Shown: in pieces, positions 10,225 through 17,060 of the stretch
Numbering within the stretch: the first letter of the stretch is position 1
How the letters are laid out: the number at the start of each line of letters is the position of its first letter
Source: Ichthyophonus hoferi
Lineage: Eukaryota; Opisthokonta; Ichthyosporea; Ichthyophonida; Ichthyophonidae
Direction of reading: 5' to 3'
Assembly (NCBI GenBank): GCA_002751075.1
Contig: NAOQ01000749.1
Span: 1-17,060 of the forward strand
DNA: 17,060 nucleotides
Made by a program: the position numbers and the translations under genes
Notes under the pieces: generated by a model
Told to the model about the DNA's origin: nothing
The model's input: the letters and a program-made list of their open reading frames with translations, nothing else
Database searches by the model: none

Positions 10225-10301
10225 GCCGTCAGTACCCAATAGCTATATTCATTGAAATTTCTCGTAAACACGGACCTGGGTTAAGAGATCATCATACTGG
10301 C
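10225..10301 (-). ncRNA. SNORD18-like: C/D box snoRNA, U18-like, copy B
   Basis: Identical to copy A over 68 nt from box C (10295-10289) through box D (10232-10229) and one further base, so it carries the same guide GGTCCGTGTTT. The flanks differ: the terminal stem here is a short GCC/GGC. It lies in host intron 2, 68 nt upstream of the acceptor. Confidence 0.85.
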
Positions 10302-10474
10302 TTTTTTATTTCCCTACAGGTTCATTGCATGCATGCTTGCAAAACAATTTTAAAAACTTACCGTATCTATAAACAAGAAATAACCATAGCGATAACTGAT
10401 GCTCTAACCTGGGGAAAAAACAAATGGTCTGTTAGAAAATCCTGTTAACTAACTCAAAAGTTTGTAATAATTGT

Positions 10475-10569
10475 GTACAGCTTATCAGTTAACACGTAAT
10501 AAGTTGACTCCATTGCAATTAGTCAGAGAGATTCCCACGTCAATAAAATGATTCATCATTTAGCTGTAC
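10475..10569 (-). ncRNA. C/D box snoRNA with LSU rRNA guide
   Basis: Box C ATGATGA (10559-10553) and box D CTGA (10488-10485) are closed by a perfect 8-bp stem GTACAGCT/AGCTGTAC. Box C to box D spans 75 nt. An internal D' CTGA (10526-10523) is preceded by GTGGGAATCTC, complementary over 11 nt to the conserved large-subunit rRNA segment GAGATTCCCAC. The predicted target is the A before TTCCC. The guide before box D (ACGTGTTA) has an 8-nt match to TAACACGT of the large subunit, which is weaker. It lies in host intron 1. I do not assign a family name. Confidence 0.8.
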
Positions 10570-10688
10570 TACCAAAGGTTAAGCCAAGCTGAGAAGCACG
10601 AAATAACTCTAGAAATAATAATAGTAAAATATAGAAAGGTATTATTAAATAACACACCTAAACAGTAAACTCCTCAAATATCAAAATA

Positions 10689-10699
10689 CAAAGGAAGGG
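10689..10699 (-). promoter_or_regulatory. 5'-TOP-type pyrimidine tract / transcription start
   Basis: The minus strand reads TTCCCTTCCTTTG about 30 nt after the first base of the TATA box. A start at a C within this run would give a terminal oligopyrimidine transcript, as known for ribosomal protein and snoRNA host genes. Confidence 0.55.
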
Positions 10700-10721
10700 A
10701 ATATGACTAGTTGTATAAGCC

Positions 10722-10729
10722 TATTTATA
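10722..10729 (-). promoter_or_regulatory. TATA box TATAAATA of the snoRNA host gene
   Basis: TATAAATAGGC on the minus strand, correctly placed before the pyrimidine-rich start and 21 nt downstream of a perfect palindrome. Confidence 0.65.
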
Positions 10730-10749
10730 CCCTAGATTAGCTGGTAACT

Positions 10750-10765
10750 AATATTCGCGAATATT
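10750..10765. promoter_or_regulatory. 16-bp perfect palindrome AATATTCGCGAATATT
   Basis: A self-complementary site with a TTCGCGAA core about 50-65 bp upstream of the proposed start, in otherwise AT-rich DNA where CG pairs are scarce. Its position suggests a dimeric transcription factor site. The factor is unknown to me. Confidence 0.45.
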
Positions 10766-10840
10766 ATATCAAAAGTCGCACATTTAATTTTCATTAATGG
10801 CGGGGGGGTTTATTTTTAAATGTGGGGTCATTATTACAAG

Positions 10841-10856
10841 TATAAAGGGCCACGTG
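10841..10856 (+). promoter_or_regulatory. Divergent TATA box and CACGTG E-box
   Basis: TATAAAGG at 10841-10848 followed by CACGTG at 10851-10856 on the plus strand, about 110 bp from the host-gene TATA box and facing the other way. It could drive a rightward transcript starting near 10871. Confidence 0.35.
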
Positions 10857-10875
10857 TGGTTCAGGGACATTTAAT

Positions 10876-11062
10876 TATAGAGGTTTTCTCTATTTTTCAT
10901 GAAAGTACACTTTCCTTAAATCCGTTTTCGGGCGTAATTTATTGCGCCAGCAGTTTTACAGACTGCCTTTAATCGAAAATGCTTGAGTCAAATGTGTGCG
11001 ATAATAATATTGTATGCGCGGTGGCGTAGTATTGTTGGGCATCTGGTTCTTTTGAACCTTCT
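10876..11062 (+). other. Hairpin-rich stretch downstream of the divergent TATA box
   Basis: Five small perfect hairpins follow one another on the plus strand: TAGAG/CTCTA, GAAAG/CTTTC with loop TACA, CCG/CGG with loop TTTT, GCAGT/ACTGC, and GGTTC/GAACC with loop TTTT. CG content is also higher than around it. It could be a structured RNA or a 5' UTR. I recognise no family: it lacks C/D boxes, an Sm site and tRNA arms. Confidence 0.25.
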
Positions 11063-11137
11063 TCACATGTCTGTCATTCGCCCCTACCAGATATTTACTA
11101 TATTGCTTTCTGCTTAATAAATTATTTTAGTTTTACC

Positions 11138-11195
11138 GTAAGTTAAGTTTTGGTAGATTATTTTTTGTATCATTTACCTGTTTGTTTTTTTTTAG
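11138..11195 (+). other. Candidate 58-nt intron
   Basis: GTAAGTTAAG at the left end and a T-rich run ending TTTTTTTTTAG at the right end form strong splice sites around a very short intron. It lies downstream of the divergent TATA box, so it may belong to the same rightward transcript. No coding frame supports it. Confidence 0.2.
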
Positions 11196-11199
11196 ACTG

Positions 11200-14100
11200 C
11201 TAATTATTTAAGTTTAAATTTTCTACGGGATTTTAAGGGCATGTATAAATAGTGAAATGGTTATTGTCCTTAGTCTCCCTCCCCGTCACTTTGTTGGCTT
11301 ATTGCTGCAGCTGTAGCTGTGTGTTTTTGAGTCGTGGTTGGTTGAGCCTTTGTTTTGGACAACAGTAAAACCTTTCTATCTTCCGTGACCCCTGATAGCA
11401 ATGAAAATATAGTTGCAAAGTCAATAAAGACCCGAGTCTCTCGTTTTTTAAAACATCTATAGGTTTTACTTGCTATTTCTGCGCAGTGTAGCTTCAACTT
11501 TAGGATTTGGGGTAATTTTTGCTTTCAAGCAGTTTCCCTCTGGGTGTTTATATAGTGGTTTGTGTGCATAGGTGAAGGAGAAGTCAGGGGCAATTTTAAA
11601 TTGTAGGACTAAGTGTACGAGTAACATATAATTGCTGGTATTAAACCAATAAATTGCTTAATTCCAGAACCTTATGATTTATATATATAGGTTGTCAGAG
11701 ACTTTCAATTACATCTTTCCTGCGTATAACGTGGGCAGGTATTGCTTATTTTTTTTAGATATTATGTAAAATGAAAGCTTGTAGCTACAATCTTTGCTCA
11801 ATGGGTTGGGCTCATGTTTACGTTCTCAACAATCCAGTTCTTCTAAGGCCGGACAGTAATCCTATACCTTATAAGAGGCTTGTATGTTTATCAAGCATAA
11901 TGTCTTTATCTAATCTTACTAAAACACAGGTCTAAATTGTTAAGTCATATTCTAATGAGTAGTGCTAAAAAAAATTACATGGCCTCTTATGATCCGTGTC
12001 CAGTATTTTTAATTTCGTGAATGACAATAGGGAAATTATTAATTAATATTTAATTATTTACTATTGAACAGTGTTTGCCATTAATTGATGTGTTTGCATA
12101 TGAGATGGGTGTGGCCAGAGGGATTGACGTAGTGATTCTTATGTGAATGAGTTTTTGTCTTTGTAGGTGTTCCTTTATGATGAATAGTTTTAAAATTATT
12201 AAATGTGTATGTAATAGTAACAAATAGTAAATATAGTAACGTAGTATTGGATAATGATTCTAGATGACATGACTGTGAGATGTGATTAGCTTTGGGGCTA
12301 TGGCATCACGAGATCAGCTTAATCTAGCCATGAATTGTGTTTTTTAAAATGCTAATTTGTTGTTCTTTCTAGTATTTACTCTTCTTAGAGATACTATATA
12401 TGCAACAGTGGCAGTCTCTCTAGAGAAAGAATTACTCACAAACTACATAATTACATATATTTGCATGACTTTTTGGCACCATTAAGAGGAAGCTATATCT
12501 ATTGAAGGGAAACCTTAATAACTTTTGCACATTAACCAGCATATGAATATATCTCTTCACTCATAATATTCAATAGTTACTTGATCCGCTGATTTTAAGT
12601 TCCCATTCACAGGTCATGCCTCCAGGAAGAGGTTTTATTCAATATCTCATTAGTGAACCTTGATAAGTAGAAACAGTCCTCTTACCCTTCTCATATTAAT
12701 GTGTGAGCTATTACTTAACAAGTCGTAGGTAGATGGCCTAAGGTTTTATCTGAATAAAATTTAGACACGCAAATTGCTCTAACAATTATTAAGTGCACAA
12801 CCGTATAGGTGAGGGCCTATAGCATTATAAGCAGATGCTTTTTGGTGTCATTGTTGTAGACCCCACTATCCTCGGCACCATTTGGGGCACACCAATAGGA
12901 AGGAAGATATTGTTTTTGATAATTATCAAATTATCGGGTATTATCAAAGATATAACTTTGTTAAAATTCCTATGGCAACAATCTACATCTTGATTTACTG
13001 TGAACAATATTGTACTCCAGTGGCGGTGATGGATATTTATTCCAGCCATTTAGGCCCACTTATTACTAGTTTCTCTTATTATATTGATTGCCCAGTTAGA
13101 TATGGACCATAAATTATTGAGTAAATAAATTCATGTACCTGGCCCATTGAATGCTCCAAAATGCACTACGTCTATAGTAAAAACTTGATAACCTTCATCT
13201 TTTACTTGCAGTAATAGTTTAATAATTTAACCAACATACTAAATAAAAGCTGTACAGTTTTTATCCTGAGTTTTCTGTTTACAATAATAAACTATCAACT
13301 TGAGTATGGCTGTAATAATTACCACCAGGATGAAATTGACAACTTTTGGGGCCACCAACATTGTAATCTAATGAAATGACTGAAAGAGATTTCCGAGAAT
13401 AAGAAAAATTAAATACATAAGAATTGTCCACATTCGTAGAGGGTTATAATAACACTATAAGCATACTTTTAAAAACATTTAAATATTTATTTTCAATTCA
13501 TTTTACTTGGCTTCAATGAGATTCAATTAGCCAGCATTTGTTGCTTCATCAATTCAATAAGAATAATTGGACAACTTAGAAACATTAAATGCCATTTTCG
13601 GAATACAACCACAACTTAAGAAGAAGGTACTAGGTTATATACAAATAGCTTTATATGTTGAAGAGAAGAATCACGAAAGTGCTACCTTATTAAAAATTAA
13701 AGAAGAAAGCTAGTAATTCATGGCCCAGTAAGAAGGAAACACTGAGGGAAGGAGCAAACGTACGGAATGTAACATTATAATTCTGCATCCTATTTGAAGG
13801 CAGATAATGTAATGATTGTCTATGATAATGCCAAACTCCTAAAAGCCATATATGTCAATTTAAAAAATATATAAAGCTGTGATGAGTTCCATATATACAT
13901 GGGATGTGAACTCGTTGAAGTGGAGGAGGCTGTGAAAATGTAAACAGAGCCAACTATATAGATATAAATATGCAAAAGAGAAAAAATACTGTGGACACTG
14001 TCTATTTTAGCCTAAGTAGAAGACAGAAATGTTTTATTATGTATAATTGCGTACAGCTAGAGGAGGATCCGATAGCAGACAGAACCCTTTAGTACATTCT

Positions 14101-15100
14101 AAATATAACATACAATATATATATATATATATATATATTACTTAATAACATGACTATTAATTAGTTCATTAAATAAAAGCTACTAATAGCATACTGTGAA
14201 GTAAGTAATAGCGTTACACTAAAACGGATTTTCGTCGATGCTGCCTATGTAGCTATATTTAACAGATATCTCTGAAATAAGTAAACTGGAAATTCTAGAG
14301 CCCTGGTTTGTTTCTCCAAGTGAAGACCTCTCTGGTTCAGTGCTATTATCTTAAAACCCGGAGAAACTCTGGATAGGCTAGTCATTTGAGCGCTGCAATA
14401 CCTATCCCATTTTTTATGGGTTTAACAAGGGTGAGATTACTCTAGAGTATTGCTGTTTGAACGTTTCATATTACATAATATGATTTAAATATATGAGAAT
14501 GCAAGCCAAGATGCATTTAACTTCACTTAACAATTTGGGTATTAACTGTATGTTGTGTTATATTATGTTAATATTATACTATACTATACAGCGCTATATT
14601 ATATTGTATTCTAATACACGATTTATTCCATTATATTGCTCAATGTACAACTACGAGCCAGTTGTAGTGCAGCCACTTATATTATAACCAGCAATATTAT
14701 AGCCAATAATATCATTCACCTAAGTATAGCTTCATCTCATTGGTGTGGGTTTTAGAATTTCCTTATGTTGAAATGATCCATATTTTAGAAAACAGATTGG
14801 TAAAAAAATGTTGAGTTGCAACAAAAACGTTTTAATTTAATTTTGTGCTTGACAATATTATAATAGAGACAATATATATATAAACAATTGCAATGTTTCG
14901 GTCCACGTTGGAAACGATTGAGCCATAAGAAGCAACTAAACAAAAATTGTTAGTTCAATGATTCTATTTTTTCCATAGAAAGTTATTTGTAACTGGTGAA
15001 AAATGTCTGGCAATTTTGAGCCCGCATGACGTTAAATTTGGTTATTTACTTATACTACTACTACATTATTGTGAAGGTGAATTGCTATTGCTTTTGCTAA
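11200..15100. other. AT-rich intergenic stretch, no supported gene
   Basis: No gene that I can support. Short frames at 11270-11497 (minus), 12825-13112 (both strands) and 14493-14687 (plus) have no domain or context. The region also contains a (TA)n tract at 14115-14138, one half of a dispersed repeat near 14080-14265, and a small inverted pair GTTTCTCC/GGAGAAAC around 14310 and 14365. Confidence 0.55.
14080..14265. repeat. Dispersed repeat, copy 2
   Basis: Counterpart of the segment near 6301-6440. The middle is expanded here by a (TA)n tract and unrelated sequence. Confidence 0.35.
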
Positions 15101-15580
15101 TTAATTGACGTTGATGAAGATGCCATCCTGTTTACAATCACTATAATATGCGTTAAAATAGTTGGCATCTGAGTATGCAATAATATTGGTCAGGCCTGGT
15201 CTGTAAATGATGGCTTTGCTGGGATAGGTGTTCAAGTAATGGAGCACATGCATCAGCATTTTGTATTGGCAAATATTGGGCTTGGCCATATATCTACTGA
15301 GCATAGATACCACAAAAGAGATGTCTGCACGTGAACTTTTGGCAGTCCAATTTAGGCATCCAATCACTTGGCTGTAGACCATGGAATTGCACAGCTTTGT
15401 TGAATGTCCTCAGAAAGGGCTTGTTTAAGGTGCTCCCCCAAAATGGGAGAGTGTGTTTTCCTGCTATTAGTTCGTTAGTAAGACTGTACCAATTCTTTGA
15501 TGTACCTGGCCTGGCAGAGGGAAATATAGCCTTTGGGGGTCTTTGAGATGGAGTAACCAAGGAGAGATGAGGGGAAGCCA
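15101..15580 (-). mobile_element. Ty1/copia retrotransposon fragment (RT end to RNase H start), fossil
   Basis: On the minus strand this piece carries the end of the copia reverse transcriptase region (a GYSISKTPKGYISL type stretch in 15475-15570) and the linker and start of RNase H. Recognisable runs are IGCLNWTAKSSRADISF, MLSRYMAKPN, HVLHYLNTYP and IIAYSDANY. It is broken, with a few breaks, and truncated at both ends. The part 15101-15382 is repeated in opposite orientation at 15581-15862. The two copies are clearly diverged by eye, so it is not a very recent insertion. Confidence 0.85.
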
Positions 15581-16250
15581 ATGGTCTACAGCCAAGTGAT
15601 TGTATGCCTAAATTGGATCACCAAAAGTTCATGTGCAGACATCTCTTTTGCAGTATCTATGTTCAATAAATACACGGTCAAGTTCAATATGAAATGTTGA
15701 TGCATGTGTTCTGTTACTTGAACACCTATCCAAATGAAGCCATTATTTATAGGCCAGGTCTGACCAATATTATTGCATACTCAGATGATACTCAGATGCC
15801 AACAACATTAACAACTATTATGGTGATGGCAAGTCCACTTTTAGATTTGTCATTTTTATGGCTGGTGGACTCATCAACTGGAGTGCAAAGAAAAAAACCA
15901 CCACTCCATTATCAAGCTGTGAAAGTAAATACATGGCAATGTCAGAAGGTGTTCAAAAGGTTGCATACATCACTCAGAACCTAGATGGAATTGGGATAGG
16001 TACTGAGCACATACTATTATTTGCAGATAATGCCTCTGCAGTCAAACTAAGCTTAAGAAAATGTGTTCCCAACAAAACCTGTCACATTGCCATCAGGTAC
16101 CACTACATCAGGGAATATGCAACTAACAATGAAAGTGAAGTACACAGAATATCCACCAAGGATCAAGCTGCAGATTGCCTCACCAAGTGCAACAGACCTA
16201 GGAAATTCCAAGAGAGCAAGGGCGTTTTCCAACTTATCACTGTGAATTAG
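15581..16250 (+). mobile_element. Ty1/copia RNase H region, fossil, 3' end of an element
   Basis: Reads on plus from the same YSQVI..CLNW position as the inverted piece to the end of the polyprotein. Recognisable parts are IIYRPGLTNIIAYSD, then LSSCESKYMAMSEG with the RNase H SCESKYMA signature. After these come LFADNASAVKL, HIAIRYHYIREY and the terminal STKDQAADCLTK motif of copia elements. The last third is well preserved; the earlier part is broken in a few places. It runs into a polypurine tract and terminal repeat. No integrase, gag or 5' half is present in the window. Confidence 0.9.
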
Positions 16251-16342
16251 AGCACACTGACCCAGACTCATCTGTACAATTAAGTGAATTAGTGATCCTC
16301 TATTTATTTCTAATTTTTAATTTTCCTCATACACGAATTTTC

Positions 16343-16352
16343 AATAGGGGAG
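16343..16352 (+). mobile_element. Polypurine tract of the copia fossil
   Basis: AATAGGGGAG directly precedes the TG that opens the terminal repeat, the usual plus-strand priming site. A degraded version precedes the inverted repeat copy. Confidence 0.7.
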
Positions 16353-16447
16353 TGTTAAAAGTAAGATTGTCAAATCACATGCACAAAATACATGCACGTA
16401 CAATTCCAACTGCTACATAGACTTATCTGAAGTTCAGGTAACAAACA
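16353..16447 (+). mobile_element. Short copia terminal repeat (TG...CA), about 95 bp
   Basis: Begins TGTTAAAAGTAAG just after the polypurine tract and ends CAGGTAACAAACA. The boundary is defined by the point where homology with the inverted copy stops. Either this is an unusually short complete LTR or the outer part of a longer one. Confidence 0.6.
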
Positions 16448-16611
16448 ACCCAAAAAAAAACTGGTCAAGTAAATAGTCAAGAGCACAGCAGTATTAACTA
16501 AGGGTATTTTGTTAGTTGCTAAATATAACACAAGCACTTGTCCAATGAGTTAATTGAATAATGTGCAAATTGTGAAAATTACTTGAGTTGTGATAACATT
16601 AGATTAATTCA

Positions 16612-16851
16612 ATGAGAATAGGAAATTTAGTGGTTCTCATTAAATGTCTTATAGAATGTATTGGCATGATTGATGGGTATGCCAGGGAAACCCTTTTTAT
16701 CAGTGCATGTTGCACAGATAAAAAAGTAACAACACAAAGAATAAATGAGGGAATCATCAAGCTAAAAGATTGCATACAAGTCTTAGAGCAGCAAGCATTT
16801 ATTAGCAACAAAGCTATATCAAAACTTTATAAAGTAAACAATGACTTTTAA
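16612..16851 (+). CDS. Hypothetical 79-residue ORF between inverted terminal repeats
   Basis: The ORF is complete from ATG to TAA and stops 3 bp short of the inverted terminal repeat. It has two parts: a hydrophobic start (LVVLIKCLIECIGMI) and a charged, helix-prone end, of which IIKLKDCIQVLEQQ is a sample. The second half faintly recalls the first helix of Snf7/CHMP4 proteins (I..L+.....L..K..F...KI), possibly a captured exon. A 3' splice-like GCACAG lies inside, just before that half. It may also be chance. The function is unknown. Confidence 0.2.
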   Translation: MRIGNLVVLIKCLIECIGMIDGYARETLFISACCTDKKVTTQRINEGIIKLKDCIQVLEQQAFISNKAISKLYKVNNDF

Positions 16852-16853
16852 TA

Positions 16854-16949
16854 TGTTTGTTACCTGAACTTGGGATAAACCCATGTATCAGTTGGAATTG
16901 TATGTGCATGTATTTTGTGCATGTGATTTGACAATCCTACTTCTATCAC
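16854..16949 (-). mobile_element. Inverted copy of the copia terminal repeat
   Basis: Read on the minus strand it begins TGATAGAAGTAGGATTG and ends GGTAACAAACA, matching 16353-16447 along its whole length with roughly ten differences by eye. A degraded polypurine-like stretch lies outside it, but no element body is visible to its right, only A/T-rich sequence and an (ATT)n array. Confidence 0.75.
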
Positions 16950-16976
16950 TTTTACTATTTTCACTATTTTTTTTGC

Positions 16977-16996
16977 TATTATTATTATTATTACTC

Positions 16997-17060
<64 letters not shown>
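16977..17060. repeat. (ATT)n microsatellite
   Basis: A trinucleotide ATT array with one CTCGT interruption near its start; it continues past the right edge. Confidence 0.95.

Larger units (their letters stand above)
9840..10699 (-). ncRNA. Non-coding snoRNA host gene, four exons, three intronic C/D snoRNAs
   Basis: A complete small transcription unit. A TATA box at 10729-10722 lies about 30 nt before a pyrimidine-rich start (CCCTTCCTTT, 10699-10690), the hallmark of TOP genes. Exons are about 10699-10658, 10408-10362, 10156-10082 and 9889 to about 9840. Donors are GTGTGT, GTAAGT and GTAAAT. Acceptors are TTTTTTCCCCAG, CTCCTTTTTCAG and TGTTCCCTTCAG, each with a CTAAC branch point (10437-10431, 10182-10177, 9913-9909). 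Each intron holds one C/D snoRNA ending 64-68 nt before the AG, the spacing typical of intronic snoRNAs. AATAAA sits in the last exon. The spliced RNA of about 214 nt has no meaningful ORF, the longest ATG frame being a few codons. It therefore resembles UHG/GAS5-type hosts. No expression data are available to me. Confidence 0.78.

Noticed and set aside
10859-10882. U3 snoRNA-like box A (TTCAGGGACATTTAATTATAG)
   Set aside because: The likeness to the U3 5' end is attractive, but the segment would lie at or before the predicted start, and no box B, C or D follows within U3 length.
11047-11062. Histone-type 3' stem-loop (GGTTCTTTTGAACC)
   Set aside because: Stem sequence and length do not fit the histone consensus, no histone coding region precedes it and no purine-rich downstream element follows.
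11270-11497. 75-codon minus-strand frame
   Set aside because: Its start codon is TTG and it contains no ATG; no acceptor upstream makes it a convincing exon.
12177-12183. Plus-strand ATGATGA as a C box of another snoRNA
   Set aside because: No CTGA at a suitable distance and no flanking stem; likewise GTGATGA at 13879.
12825-13112. ORFs open on both strands (74 and 76 codons)
   Set aside because: No domain, no splice or promoter context, and both strands being open argues for chance.
13560-14050. Possible copia gag remnant with a CGHC-like knuckle
   Set aside because: Only a very short resemblance is visible in one frame; not enough to claim a fossil.

Overview
The window is AT-rich nuclear DNA from a eukaryote, most likely an invertebrate animal. 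Evidence: GT-AG introns, a eukaryotic cytosolic isoleucyl-tRNA synthetase broken into small exons, a eukaryotic TYW3, a spliced snoRNA host gene with a 5'-TOP start, a Ty1/copia fossil and many microsatellites. The species cannot be named from the sequence.

Left part (1-4,200, minus strand): the 5' portion of a cytosolic isoleucyl-tRNA synthetase gene. Eight exons between 3943 and 301 join in phase to 295 codons; the rest of the gene lies beyond the left edge. Its introns carry large (CATA)n and (TATG)n arrays, and a 20-bp minisatellite abuts the proposed first exon. 4,200-7,540 has no supported gene; one candidate exon is noted at 5884-5947. At 8618-7656 (minus) is an intron-free TYW3 gene, the wybutosine methyltransferase acting on tRNA-Phe, with a poly(A) signal about 110 bp downstream.

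Middle (9,840-10,765, minus strand): the most interesting locus, a compact and apparently non-coding snoRNA host gene. It has a palindrome, a TATA box, a pyrimidine-rich TOP-type start, four tiny exons and three introns, each holding one C/D box snoRNA 64-68 nt upstream of the 3' splice site. Two of the snoRNAs are identical over 68 nt and carry a U18-type guide for the large-subunit rRNA. The third has an 8-bp terminal stem and a guide for another conserved large-subunit rRNA segment. A divergent TATA box at 10841 on the plus strand points into a hairpin-rich stretch of unknown nature.

Right part: 11,200-15,100 is gene-poor AT-rich DNA. 15,101-16,960 holds pieces of a broken Ty1/copia retrotransposon: a reverse transcriptase/RNase H piece on minus, a longer RNase H piece on plus running into a polypurine tract, and a short terminal repeat that recurs in inverted orientation 406 bp further on. 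A 79-codon ORF lies between the two repeats. The window ends in an (ATT)n array.

Functionally, the three recognisable host loci all serve translation: tRNA charging, tRNA anticodon-loop modification and rRNA 2'-O-methylation. They are separate transcription units and nothing shows that they are co-regulated.
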